This document shows, one piece after another, positions 23,910 to 32,625 of a stretch of DNA of 64,000 nt. The stretch spans positions 1 to 64,000 of the forward strand of contig JANXBI010000037.1 of the NCBI GenBank assembly GCA_025060675.1. The letters run 5' to 3'. The notes beneath the pieces were generated by a model that was given only the letters and a program-made list of their open reading frames with translations, made no database searches and was not told the origin of the DNA. The DNA comes from Candidatus Caldatribacterium sp. (lineage in GTDB: Bacteria > Atribacterota > Atribacteria > Atribacterales > Caldatribacteriaceae). The stretch's first letter is position 1. Each line of letters starts with the position of its first letter. Position numbers and translations under genes: made by a program.

Positions 23910-25929
23910 GTACGTGCGCAAGCGTGATGGGAATCTTGATTTGTTCCGAATGGAAAAGATAGTCTCCGCTCTCTCAAAAGCGCTCACAGCTTGTGGCAGA
24001 GAGGATCCCTCTCTTGCACAGAATTTAGCGGAAAAGGTAGTGCAACTCCTTACAGAACGAGGAGAAACCATTCCTGAGGTGGAAACAATTCAAGATCTTG
24101 TGGAAGAAGTTCTGATGAAGGAAGGACTCTCAGAAGTTGCCCGTGCGTATATCCTCTATCGAGAAAAACGGAGAAAGTTGCGAGAGGCCAAATGGGAACT
24201 CTTTGGAGTCCGGGATGATCTCAAACTCTCCCTCAATGCTATACGCGTCCTTAGGGAACGGTACCTTCTCAAGGATGGCGAAGGGCGGGTCATTGAAACA
24301 CCTAGAAAGATGATGGAACGTGTAGCTTGGGCTATTGCTGAAGTGGACAAAGAATTCGGAGAAGATCCGTCAAGGACCTACGAGGAATTCCTTGAGCTTC
24401 TCACATCTTTAGTCTTCCTTCCGAATTCTCCAACCCTTATGAATGCTGGAACCCCCCTTGGACAGCTTGCAGCATGCTTTGTGCTCCCTGTGGAGGATTC
24501 TATCGATTCCATTTTCACCACCCTCAAGGAAATGGCGCTTATCCATAAATCCGGGGGAGGAACGGGGTTCAGCTTTTCAGCTCTCCGCCCAAGGGGGGAT
24601 ATCGTAACCTCCACTGGTGGACGAGCTTCAGGACCGATATCGTTCATGCGTATTTTCGATGTAGCTACCGACGTGGTAAAACAAGGGGGACGTCGTCGGG
24701 GAGCCAATATGGGAGTATTACGTTTCAACCACCCCGACATACGAGAGTTCATCAGGGCAAAAGAGAAACCAGGGTTACTTGAAAACTTCAACCTCTCCGT
24801 AGCTATAACCGACGAGGAAATAGAAAAAGTCAAACAAGGGAGAGAGATCGAGCTCGTGAACCCCAGGGATGGGAAAGTTTGGGAACGAGTCAATGCACGG
24901 GAACTCTTCGAGATGATCGCTGAAAGTGCTTGGAGAAGCGGTGAACCAGGACTCATCTTCCTCGACAGCATAAACCGTGCGAACCCTACCCCATCTCTTG
25001 GGCAAATTGTGGCTACAAATCCCTGTGGGGAAGTACCACTCCTCCCCTATGAGTCATGTAACCTCGGTTCCATCAATCTCGCCAAGTTCGTGGAAGGAGA
25101 GAGGATTCGGTACGATCGCTTGAGAGAAGTGGTATGGAAAGCAGTCCATTTCCTTGACAATGTGATTGAAGCAAACCGTTACCCCCTTGAGGCCATTGAG
25201 CGTGTGGTGAAGGGAAACAGGAAAATTGGCCTTGGGGTCATGGGTTTTGCCGACATGCTTGTAAAGCTTGGGGTTTCCTACTACTCCGAAGAGGCACTGA
25301 AAATAGCTGCAGAAGTCATGCACTTCATAGCCCTTGAAGCAAGGCTTGCTTCAATGGACCTCGCCACGCGTCGTGGGACGTTCCCTAACTATCCCAAGAG
25401 CACGTGGGCGGAGAAAAACCTTCCTCTTCGCAACGCAACACTCCTTTCTATTGCTCCTACCGGCTCGATCAGCATTATCGCCTCTTGTTCAAGCGGTATC
25501 GAACCGCTTTTTGCTCTTGCCTTTCGGCGTTACGTTCTTGAGCACACTGAACTCCTTGAAGTGCATCCGCTTCTTGAGGAGATGTTCGAACGCTTCAAGG
25601 TTCCAGAAGAAGCCCGAAGACGTGTCCTCGAACAAGGTACTATGGAGGGCGTGGAGGGTATCCCAGAACGCTTGCATCGTCTTTTCCTCACCGCTCTTGA
25701 GATTCCACCAGAATTCCACGTTCGGGTTCAAGCCACTTTCCAACGGTTTGTCGACAACGCTGTTTCAAAAACTGTAAACCTCCCTCCATCTGCTACACCC
25801 CAAGATGTCCTCCGGACGTACCTTCTTGCACATGAACTCGGATGCAAGGGAATCACAGTGTACCGGTATGAGAGCCGCCCAAAACAGGTACTTTACCTTG
25901 GTACCCAGGAAGGGTGTGAAGAATGTTGA
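23896..25929 (+). CDS. nrdJ: Adenosylcobalamin-dependent (class II) ribonucleoside-diphosphate reductase
   Basis: A 677-residue class II RNR making deoxyribonucleotides with coenzyme B12. An ATP-cone regulatory domain occupies about residues 1-95 (PFEYVRKRDGNLDLFRMEKI). Catalytic cysteines are visible: Cys194 (AACFVLPVE) and Cys388 (ESCNLGS) form the redox pair, Cys377 in NPCGE is the thiyl site, and a C-terminal CEEC (674-677) regenerates the disulfide. It is shorter than many B12 reductases, without the large C-terminal extension. The ATG at 23896 is the first in frame after the HAD gene. Its tail overlaps the opposite-strand LpxB-like gene by 77 bases. Confidence 0.94.
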   Translation: MVPFEYVRKRDGNLDLFRMEKIVSALSKALTACGREDPSLAQNLAEKVVQLLTERGETIPEVETIQDLVEEVLMKEGLSEVARAYILYREKRRKLREAKWELFGVRDDLKLSLNAIRVLRERYLLKDGEGRVIETPRKMMERVAWAIAEVDKEFGEDPSRTYEEFLELLTSLVFLPNSPTLMNAGTPLGQLAACFVLPVEDSIDSIFTTLKEMALIHKSGGGTGFSFSALRPRGDIVTSTGGRASGPISFMRIFDVATDVVKQGGRRRGANMGVLRFNHPDIREFIRAKEKPGLLENFNLSVAITDEEIEKVKQGREIELVNPRDGKVWERVNARELFEMIAESAWRSGEPGLIFLDSINRANPTPSLGQIVATNPCGEVPLLPYESCNLGSINLAKFVEGERIRYDRLREVVWKAVHFLDNVIEANRYPLEAIERVVKGNRKIGLGVMGFADMLVKLGVSYYSEEALKIAAEVMHFIALEARLASMDLATRRGTFPNYPKSTWAEKNLPLRNATLLSIAPTGSISIIASCSSGIEPLFALAFRRYVLEHTELLEVHPLLEEMFERFKVPEEARRRVLEQGTMEGVEGIPERLHRLFLTALEIPPEFHVRVQATFQRFVDNAVSKTVNLPPSATPQDVLRTYLLAHELGCKGITVYRYESRPKQVLYLGTQEGCEEC

Positions 25930-27109
25930 GAAGATCACGGGCTATGTTCCTTGCCCCGTCACCCCTTCCTCCCCAGATCCTAAAAGAGAACTCCTGAGCC
26001 CTCCTCTGGAAAGCAGGAAGATCGTCGAGGACTGTTCGAAGAATCCTTGCGGTTTCCCCAGGAGTGGTCCCTCCAAGGATGAGCGCTTCCTGGAGGAGGA
26101 GGGACTGTCGTCGAAAGAGGAAGTCAGGATTTGCTTGGATGTTGCCCTCAAAGTAAGGCTCAATGCAGGGAATGCCACAGAAGGCTGCGTGCTCAAAGGC
26201 TGTTCCGGCAAATCCTACGACGAGCGCAGCTTCCCGGAGTCTTGAGAAATAGTCTCCTTGACTAAAAGAAACACAATGCTCTCCAAGACGAAAAGCAGAA
26301 GAAGCAAGCAATTCTCCTCCCGCACTCGCAAAAACACGTTTGATGTCCGTAAGCGTACGTTCCGGGGGGAAAACAAAATGGAGAACAAAAGGCTTAAGAA
26401 CTTCTCCCGCAAGTTGCATAACCTCCACAAGGAAGAGGAAGTTCCGCTCCCAATCCCTCCGGTGTCCAGGAAGGAAGAGAATACATCGCCTTTCCGGAGA
26501 AGGAGAACCTATTTCAGGACCCACGAATCCTGGGAACACAGCTTTTATTCCCAGACTCTGAAACCAAACTGCGGTAGGAATATCCCGCGTGTATACCAAC
26601 GCTGCGCCATGCCGCAGAAAAAAAGCTGTGAGTCTTCCCAAACGCTCATAAGGCTTTTTCCCTACTCGGAGGAGATCCGTATGCGCGCAAGCAAAGAGGT
26701 AAACTTTCTTTCGACCAAAGAGAAGCCCAAGAAGGAGCGGAAGAATGTCCCCAACCCCAAAGATAATATCGTAGAGCTTAGCCAAAGAATGCACAAGGCG
26801 CGCAACAGCAAGGATATTTTTGCAACCTCCGGAGAAGAAATCCAGGAGAAAGCGAAACAGGCGGTGTGTCAGTCCTCCAAGGTATACCCCCCCGTATGGG
26901 AGAACGGGGGAAATGTGCAGAAGGCGTGCACGTTTAGAAAAGTGTCGGCAGAGATGCTCAAAGGCTTTCCCCTCTCCCACCAGAGGGACGATATCTACAA
27001 GGAGAGGGAGGTTCTCGTTCTCAGCACAGTTGAGAAGTTCCTCGAGAATGAGAGCAGCAAACGAATCTTCTCCATAACCGTTGCTGAGAAAGAGCACTCG
27101 CTTTCCCAT
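25853..27109 (-). CDS. LpxB-related glycosyltransferase-like protein (TIGR03492-type)
   Basis: A 418-residue protein with a GT-B layout: an N-terminal SNGYGEDSFAALILEEL segment, central CAHTDLLRVGKKPYERLG, and a C-terminal half with LFLPGHRRDWERNF and VVGFAGTAFEHAAFCGIPCIEPYF, which resembles the nucleotide-sugar site of lipid-A-disaccharide synthase. It matches the LpxB-like proteins of cyanobacteria and Deinococcus more than true LpxB. ATG 27109 has AAGGAA upstream. The last 25 or so residues are encoded opposite the nrdJ end and may be an accidental extension. Acceptor and donor are unknown. Confidence 0.7.
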   Translation of the reverse strand: MGKRVLFLSNGYGEDSFAALILEELLNCAENENLPLLVDIVPLVGEGKAFEHLCRHFSKRARLLHISPVLPYGGVYLGGLTHRLFRFLLDFFSGGCKNILAVARLVHSLAKLYDIIFGVGDILPLLLGLLFGRKKVYLFACAHTDLLRVGKKPYERLGRLTAFFLRHGAALVYTRDIPTAVWFQSLGIKAVFPGFVGPEIGSPSPERRCILFLPGHRRDWERNFLFLVEVMQLAGEVLKPFVLHFVFPPERTLTDIKRVFASAGGELLASSAFRLGEHCVSFSQGDYFSRLREAALVVGFAGTAFEHAAFCGIPCIEPYFEGNIQANPDFLFRRQSLLLQEALILGGTTPGETARILRTVLDDLPAFQRRAQEFSFRIWGGRGDGARNIARDLLNILHTLPGYQGKVPVLGGSHTGTL

Positions 27110-27120
27110 ATTTCCTTTTT

Positions 27121-27149
27121 ATGGTATCCTAAAAAGAACCATGAGTAAA
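27121..27149 (-). promoter_or_regulatory. Putative promoter of the LpxB-like gene
   Basis: On the minus strand TTTACT (27144-27149) and TACCAT (27121-27126) are 17 bases apart, 11 bases before the gene's ATG. Each hexamer matches consensus at four of six positions. It overlaps the divergent thr promoter. Confidence 0.35.
27122..27130 (+). promoter_or_regulatory. Putative extended -10 promoter of the threonine operon
   Basis: TGGTATCCT fits an extended -10 (TGn plus TATCCT). It lies 36 bases before the thrC start and has no good -35 partner. It overlaps the divergent LpxB-like promoter, so the two directions probably compete. Confidence 0.4.
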
Positions 27150-27165
27150 GGGAGGTTAGGCTTCT

Positions 27166-28248
27166 TTGCGCTGGCCAGGCATTCTTGCGTACTTTGCTGA
27201 CTATCTTCCGGTAACTCCTGCAACACCTCTTATTACTCTTCAAGAGGGAAACACACCGCTCATTCGTTCCTCATCTCTCGAGAAGCGTCTCAGGGTGGGC
27301 GCGCTCTTCTTTAAGTTCGAAGGGATGAATCCCACAGGATCTTTTAAAGATCGAGGCATGGTTGTTGCAATTGCAAAGGCAAAGGAAGAGGGGAAAGAGG
27401 TTGTCATGTGCGCTTCGACCGGGAATACCTCGGCTTCGGCTGCAGCATACGCTCGGCGGGCAGGGCTCTCTTGCATTGTCCTTATACCTCAAGGGAAAAT
27501 CGCCCTTGGCAAGCTCTCCCAGGCTCTTATGCATGGAGCACGAGTTCTGGCAGTTCGGGGAAACTTTGACGATGCCCTGCGTCTCGTGCGTTTTATCACT
27601 GCTCACTATCCGGTAGCCCTTGTGAACTCCCTGAATCCTTACCGTATAGAAGGTCAGAAAACCGCGGCCTTTGAAATCGTAGAATGGCTTGGAGGGGTTC
27701 CTGATATCCTTGCGCTTCCTGTGGGAAACGCTGGAAATATTACGGCTTATTGGAAGGGTTTCAAGGAATTCTTTGAGAAGAAAAAAATCGACACGCTTCC
27801 GAGGATGTTTGGCTTTCAAGCCGAAGGAGCTTGTCCTCTTGTCCTTGGACGACCGGTAGAGAACCCTCAAACCGTAGCAACGGCCATCCGCATTGGGAAT
27901 CCGGCAAGCTGGAAGGGTGCTATTGCTGCCCGTGACGAGTCCGGTGGGCTCATTGATGCAGTGAGTGATGAAGAAATTCTCCTCGCCCAACGAATGCTTG
28001 CCGAAGAGGAAGGGATTTTCGTAGAACCGGCTTCAGCTGCCTCTCTCGCGGGCGTCCTGAAAAAGGCAAGAGAGGGAACTTTTGTGGGTAGAGAAACCGT
28101 AGTTTGTGTTCTCACAGGACACGGTCTTAAGGACCCAGACATCGCCGTAAAGCAGAATGAGGAGAAAATTGAGGAAGTAGAAGCACGCGAAGAAGAAGTG
28201 GTCAACCTTCTTGGCTATAGGAGGAAAGACTGTGAAGCTCTACGTTGA
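27166..28248 (+). CDS. thrC: Threonine synthase
   Basis: A 360-residue PLP fold II enzyme converting O-phosphohomoserine to threonine. The PLP lysine is Lys61 in NPTGSFKDRGM. The region ASTGNTSASAAAYARRAGL and the phosphate-binding PVGNAGNITAYWKGF are diagnostic. Start TTG 27166 has GGGAGG 10 bases upstream, and no ATG would give a family-like N-terminus. It overlaps thrB by 17 bases. With thrB and asd it forms a short threonine branch operon; aspartate kinase and homoserine dehydrogenase are not in the window. Confidence 0.94.
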   Translation: MRWPGILAYFADYLPVTPATPLITLQEGNTPLIRSSSLEKRLRVGALFFKFEGMNPTGSFKDRGMVVAIAKAKEEGKEVVMCASTGNTSASAAAYARRAGLSCIVLIPQGKIALGKLSQALMHGARVLAVRGNFDDALRLVRFITAHYPVALVNSLNPYRIEGQKTAAFEIVEWLGGVPDILALPVGNAGNITAYWKGFKEFFEKKKIDTLPRMFGFQAEGACPLVLGRPVENPQTVATAIRIGNPASWKGAIAARDESGGLIDAVSDEEILLAQRMLAEEEGIFVEPASAASLAGVLKKAREGTFVGRETVVCVLTGHGLKDPDIAVKQNEEKIEEVEAREEEVVNLLGYRRKDCEALR

Positions 28249-29140
28249 AGCACCGGCGACAACTGCTAATCTCTCCTGTGGTTTTGACGTTTTAGGCCTT
28301 GCCCTTGACCTTACGTACAGGGTAGAAGTTGAGACCCTGAAGGAACAATCCTTTCTCATCACTTGTGAAGGAGAGGGAAAGGGTTTGCTCCCTGAAGACG
28401 AAGAAAATCTTTTCTTTCGTACGGTTCAGAAAACGTGGGAATATCTCGGATACCAAGGTCCGGGACTTAAGGTGAGGGCATGGAGTTCCATCCCCATAGC
28501 AAGAGGTCTCGGAAGCAGTGCAGCTTGCATTGTAGCAGGTATAGTGACAGCAAACGCCCTCTCTGGAGAGAATCTCACTCTTGAAGACATGCTAAGGATA
28601 GCCGTCGCCTTAGAGGGGCATCCTGATAACGTTGTTCCAGCGTTTCTTGGTGGTTTCACTATTGCACTTGCCAGAGGCAATGATATTCTCTACCAGAAGC
28701 TCTCCTTTGCTCTTCCGATACATTTTTATGTTCTTATCCCCAACTACCCTCTGAGCACTGAGACCATGCGGCAGGTCCTTCCTCGCTTTTACGTCAGAGA
28801 GGACGTAGTTTTTTCGCTTTCACATCTGGCTTTCCTCCTTGGAAGCCTCTTGAAGGGGGATGTGAACGGTTTTCTCTGTGCTCTTGAGGACCGCATCCAC
28901 GAGCCGTATCGAGAAAAATATGTTGTGGGATTTCCCGAGGTTAAGGCTTACGTGAAGAAAAAGGGTATTGGTAATGCAGCCATAAGCGGCTCAGGACCGA
29001 CGATTCTCCTTTGCCTTTGTCGGCCTCTCGAAGAGGGAGAGAGAAGGGAAATCGAAGAGATTTTCTCTTCCCTTGATGTTTGCGTAGGAATCCGAAAAGT
29101 CTTCCCCCGGGAAGAGGGTGTGAGGGTCATGACCCTATGA
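28232..29140 (+). CDS. thrB: Homoserine kinase
   Basis: A 302-residue GHMP kinase. The N-terminus VEAPATTANLSCGFDVLGLA, the ATP loop PIARGLGSSAACIVAG and the C-terminal AISGSGPTILL are all classic. GTG 28232 was chosen because AGGAGG sits 7 bases upstream and it gives the usual N-terminus KLYVEAPATTANL. It is coupled to thrC by a 17-base overlap and feeds it O-phosphohomoserine. Confidence 0.95.
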   Translation: MKLYVEAPATTANLSCGFDVLGLALDLTYRVEVETLKEQSFLITCEGEGKGLLPEDEENLFFRTVQKTWEYLGYQGPGLKVRAWSSIPIARGLGSSAACIVAGIVTANALSGENLTLEDMLRIAVALEGHPDNVVPAFLGGFTIALARGNDILYQKLSFALPIHFYVLIPNYPLSTETMRQVLPRFYVREDVVFSLSHLAFLLGSLLKGDVNGFLCALEDRIHEPYREKYVVGFPEVKAYVKKKGIGNAAISGSGPTILLCLCRPLEEGERREIEEIFSSLDVCVGIRKVFPREEGVRVMTL

Positions 29141-29146
29141 GTCCTC

Positions 29147-29341
29147 TTGTCTGGAAGCACGATAGATCTTCCGTTACAAAACCCAGGAAGGCTTGCGTTC
29201 GAGAGTTCTTGCCTTCGACAAGTAGGAGGAAGGACGTTAATCGTGGGTGGAAGTGCGACAAGCAGTCTGTGTATCCGATACTCTGATCTTTTGCTCGTCG
29301 TGTCCACTCTTCGCCTTATATACGGGACGTTGAGAAGATAG
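29147..29341 (+). CDS. Possible small ORF between thrB and asd
   Basis: A 64-codon frame opening with TTG, in the same phase as thrB and separated from its TGA by two codons. It has a mixed hydrophobic pattern including RTLIVGGSATSS and RYSDLLLVVSTL. No ribosome-binding site is seen and I recognise no family. It fills most of the 208-base thrB-asd gap. It could be a real small protein, a decayed remnant, or non-coding leader of asd. Confidence 0.28.
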   Translation: MSGSTIDLPLQNPGRLAFESSCLRQVGGRTLIVGGSATSSLCIRYSDLLLVVSTLRLIYGTLRR

Positions 29342-29348
29342 TGGGGTG

Positions 29349-30374
29349 ATGTCGGTGAAAGCTTTGAAGGTGGCAGTTGTTGGCGCTACTGGCGCTGTGG
29401 GGCAGGAGATGCTCCGCATCCTCGAAGAGCGGAACTTTCCCGTCCGCGACCTCAAACCCTTGGCTTCATCTCGCTCTCTTGGGAAAAAGGTTCGTTTTAG
29501 GGGTGAGGATATTCCTGTCGAGGTCCTGGGACCCTCAAGCTTTGAAGGATGTGATCTTGCGCTCTTCAGCGCTGGAGCGTCAGTCAGCAGAGAATTTGCA
29601 CCTTGCGCTGTTGCGAGTGGGTGTCTTGTGGTGGACAATTCCTCAGCCTTTCGTCTTGAAGAGGACATCCCCTTGGTTGTCCCAGAGGTAAACCCCCATC
29701 GCATTCATGACGTGAAGAAGCGAGGGATTATTGCCAATCCAAACTGTACGACAATCATCGCTGTGGTTCCCCTCAAGCCACTGCATGATTACGGAAAGAT
29801 CCGACGTATCGTTGCAGCAAGTTACCAAGCTACCTCTGGAGCAGGAGCACAGGCTATGCGGGAGCTTGAAGAACAAGTCATCGCGTACGTTCAAGGAAGG
29901 ACCCTTGATGCAAGGGTTTTCCCTTACCAGATTGCCTTTAACCTTATTCCCCACATCGACGTGTTCCTTGAGAACTTCTATACCAAGGAAGAAATGAAGA
30001 TGGTCTGGGAAACGAGGAAAATTATGGAAGACCCCACTATCCAAGTGACTGCAACCTGTGTTCGAGTTCCTGTTTTTCGAGCCCATTCCGTGGCCATAAA
30101 CGTTGAAACTGAACGTAAAATTTCCCGGGAAAAAGCCATTGAGCTCCTTGCAAGCTTCCCTGGGGTGATTGTCCAAGATGATCCCAAAAATCGTGTCTAT
30201 CCTATGCCTCTTTTCGTGGCGGGAAAAGATGAGTGTTACGTAGGGCGAATTCGTGAGGACATTTCTCTCGAATGTGGACTCAATCTATGGGTTGTGGGAG
30301 ACCAGCTTCGTAAAGGTGCAGCGCTCAACGCTATCCAGATTGCTGAACTCCTCCTTAGGGAGGGAATTCTTTGA
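29349..30374 (+). CDS. asd: Aspartate-semialdehyde dehydrogenase
   Basis: A 341-residue NADP-dependent enzyme reducing aspartyl phosphate to the semialdehyde at the branch point to threonine, methionine and lysine. The nucleotide loop is VVGATGAVGQEML, the catalytic cysteine is Cys133 in NPNCTTI, and YQATSGAGAQAM and the late histidine region FRAHSVAINVET are conserved. ATG 29349 is used; GTG 29346 adjoins it. A strong terminator lies about 260 bases downstream. Confidence 0.96.
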   Translation: MSVKALKVAVVGATGAVGQEMLRILEERNFPVRDLKPLASSRSLGKKVRFRGEDIPVEVLGPSSFEGCDLALFSAGASVSREFAPCAVASGCLVVDNSSAFRLEEDIPLVVPEVNPHRIHDVKKRGIIANPNCTTIIAVVPLKPLHDYGKIRRIVAASYQATSGAGAQAMRELEEQVIAYVQGRTLDARVFPYQIAFNLIPHIDVFLENFYTKEEMKMVWETRKIMEDPTIQVTATCVRVPVFRAHSVAINVETERKISREKAIELLASFPGVIVQDDPKNRVYPMPLFVAGKDECYVGRIREDISLECGLNLWVVGDQLRKGAALNAIQIAELLLREGIL

Positions 30375-30704
30375 ATCTCATAAGATTCCTCTCTCGGAAA
30401 AGAGTTTCTCCTTTGGCAAGGCAGCACGAAAACGTCTTTGGAGCCCAGGAAAATTCTGAACCAAGGAAGAAATTGCTTCCTTCTAGATCCTGCACAACTT
30501 TAGCAGATGTGGAGACTCTCTCAATCTCCCCTGGGAGGAATCACGTGGGATACTGCACTACATTTTTGGAACGCAAAGTATTCCTTGCTTATCCCTCAGG
30601 TTAGAACAAAAAGACGCATAAAAAGGTGAGACGCAGGATTCCCCATCCGTATGGGCTGGAAGAGGGGAATCCTGCGCTTTTGCCCACTTAACTCATTCGG
30701 GAAA
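30375..30704. other. Non-coding convergent spacer
   Basis: This 330-base gap lies between the 3' ends of asd and the chemoreceptor gene. Its distal part holds a bidirectional terminator. In the remainder (30375-30620) I see no recognisable RNA, repeat or promoter. A 77-codon frame at 30371-30604 has no ribosome-binding site and poor composition and is not called. The stretch could be a long 3' UTR or a decayed gene. Confidence 0.6.
30632..30681. terminator. Bidirectional intrinsic terminator after asd and the chemoreceptor gene
   Basis: A 13-bp perfect stem CGCAGGATTCCCC (30632-30644) / GGGGAATCCTGCG (30664-30676) with a 19-base loop is followed on the plus strand by CTTTT. On the minus strand it is followed by TCTCACCTTTTT. 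It can end both convergent transcripts. Confidence 0.85.
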
Positions 30705-32594
30705 TTATAGCTTGAATCGTTTTACCTTTTCGTGAAGCTCCTCAGCAAGTCTCGCAAGAGACGTGATTGCTTTATTAATCTCCTGAAGAGAAGCATTTTG
30801 CTCCTCGGCAGAAGCCGAAACTTGCTCACTTGCTGCCGCATTCTCCTCGGAGACTGAGGCTGCAGCAGCAATCTTATCGGTAATGACCTTAATAGCCTGG
30901 GCAATTTCGCTAAGTGCTCGGTTGTTCTCCTCCGAGAGTTTAGCAATAACCTCCGTCTCCCTCAACGTTTCGTTCAAAGACTCTTTTGCCCGGTGGAGTG
31001 CTCGATAGAGACCCTGAATCTCTTCAAGGGTCCGGTTCACCGAGGCAATAATAGCTTCGAAGTTCTGATCCACCTCGTGTTGCCTTGTCACGCCCCTTTG
31101 TACTTCTTCCTGAGCTTCACTCATGCTTTCCGAGGCTCGAGCCATATCTTTTCGGATTTCCTCAATGAGTCGAGCAATACGTTCCGCAGCCTGAGAGGAT
31201 TCCTCAGCGAGTTTGCGCACTTCCTCAGCCACCACCGCAAAGCCCCTTCCTGCTTCTCCTGCTCGGGCAGCCTCAATCGCCGCATTAAGCGCAAGGAGAT
31301 TGGTCTGCTCAGCAATGCTTGTGATAATCCCAACGATACTCCCTATTTCTTCGGAACGGGCATTCAACGTTTCGATAGCCTGAGCTACTTCCTGAGCACC
31401 TCGGGAAATGGATTGGATACTCACCCCAAGGGTTTTGAGGGATTCCCTACCTTTTTCGGCCGTAGCTTTATCATTCCGCGCTTCCTGGGCTGTTCGCTCA
31501 AGGGCTTCTTCTATCGCAGCGAGGGCCTTCATGTTTTCCTCCATGTGCGCGGTGATGTTCCTCACCGCTTTTGTGTTACGCTCAGTTGCTTCAAAAACCT
31601 GATCCGCCTTTTTAGCGATGTTTTTTGTCTCTTCATCAATGGCAGTGAGTTCTTCGCTTTGACGGGTTGAACCCTCCGCAACTTGGGCGATAGTTTGGGC
31701 AATCTCTTCAGTGGCCTTTGCGACCTCTTCGACCGAAGAGGAAACCCCGTTGCTTGAGGCTGCCAATGCGTCCGTAGCGTGGAAAACACTTTGGATCATC
31801 TCTTTAAGGTTCTCCACCATAGCATGGAAGGCATGCGAGAGCCTTCCGATTTCATCATTCCCTCGGGTAACCATGAGGTTGTTACGGAGATCTCCCTGGG
31901 CCACTTGTTCTGCGTGGCGGACAAGGGCTTCAACAGGACGAACAAGAGAAATTGCCTGAAAGAGGAAAACAAGCACGAGTACGGCAATGACCACACCGGT
32001 GACAGTAAAAATCCGTAAGGTAAGCACTTTCAAGTAAGCTTGAACATCGTCAAGGTAAACTCCCGTTCCTATAATCCATCCCCACGGCTCGAAGAGCGCA
32101 ACGTAAGATACCTTGGGAACGGGCTCAGTAAATCCCGGCTTTGGCCAGAGGTAATCGACAAATCCTGAGCCATGTTTTTTACAAATCTCGACCATCTCAA
32201 CAAAAAGGCGCTTCCCCGCAGGATCCTTGTAATCCGTAAGGTCTTGACCGTTCAGTTCTGGCTTGATTGGATGCATCACCATTCGGGGGGTGAGATCATT
32301 GACCCAGACGTAGTTGTTCCCTTCATATCGAAGTGCTTGGAGCAAAGCGATGGCTCTCGCCTTTGCCTCTTCTTCCGAAAGTGCTCCTTTCTGGAATTCA
32401 GCATAGAGCGCTTTCACTTGAGACATTGCTGCCTCGACGATGAATTGCGTCGACTCTTGACGCTTTCCCACAAGTTCTTTTCGCCCCATGGAGAAACTAA
32501 AAAAACCAACGACCAACGCCGAGGCCGTAACAGCAAGAATCCCAAGAAGCATGAGACGAACCTTAAGCGAAAAAGAGACTCTCCGCCGCTTCAT
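30705..32594 (-). CDS. Methyl-accepting chemotaxis protein with single Cache (sCache_2) sensor
   Basis: A 629-residue chemoreceptor. TM1 is at about residues 12-34. The outside sensor at about 35-175 has the sCache_2 hallmarks YVWVNDLTPRMVMHPIKPEL, FVDYLWPKPG and LFEPWGWIIGTGVYLDDV. TM2 is at about 190-212, then HAMP, then a long cytoplasmic coiled coil with the tip EQTNLLALNAAIEAARAGEA. No C-terminal CheR/CheB-tethering pentapeptide is seen. ATG 32594 follows GGGGGG; the frame continues upstream only through the leader RNA. It is a single-gene unit behind a c-di-GMP aptamer. No che or flagellar genes are in the window. Confidence 0.96.
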   Translation of the reverse strand: MKRRRVSFSLKVRLMLLGILAVTASALVVGFFSFSMGRKELVGKRQESTQFIVEAAMSQVKALYAEFQKGALSEEEAKARAIALLQALRYEGNNYVWVNDLTPRMVMHPIKPELNGQDLTDYKDPAGKRLFVEMVEICKKHGSGFVDYLWPKPGFTEPVPKVSYVALFEPWGWIIGTGVYLDDVQAYLKVLTLRIFTVTGVVIAVLVLVFLFQAISLVRPVEALVRHAEQVAQGDLRNNLMVTRGNDEIGRLSHAFHAMVENLKEMIQSVFHATDALAASSNGVSSSVEEVAKATEEIAQTIAQVAEGSTRQSEELTAIDEETKNIAKKADQVFEATERNTKAVRNITAHMEENMKALAAIEEALERTAQEARNDKATAEKGRESLKTLGVSIQSISRGAQEVAQAIETLNARSEEIGSIVGIITSIAEQTNLLALNAAIEAARAGEAGRGFAVVAEEVRKLAEESSQAAERIARLIEEIRKDMARASESMSEAQEEVQRGVTRQHEVDQNFEAIIASVNRTLEEIQGLYRALHRAKESLNETLRETEVIAKLSEENNRALSEIAQAIKVITDKIAAAASVSEENAAASEQVSASAEEQNASLQEINKAITSLARLAEELHEKVKRFKL

Positions 32595-32625
32595 ACGTAA
32601 GACCCCCCAAAAGTGGATGAGTTTT

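Noticed and set aside
26258..27148. Long (296-codon) plus-strand frame opposite the LpxB-like gene
   Set aside because: It is rich in Lys/Arg/Ser as expected from antisense of a Leu/Phe-rich gene, and lacks start signals and motifs.
30371..30604. 77-codon plus-strand frame after asd
   Set aside because: No ribosome-binding site, no family resemblance and low-complexity Ser/Arg composition; it sits in the 3' spacer.
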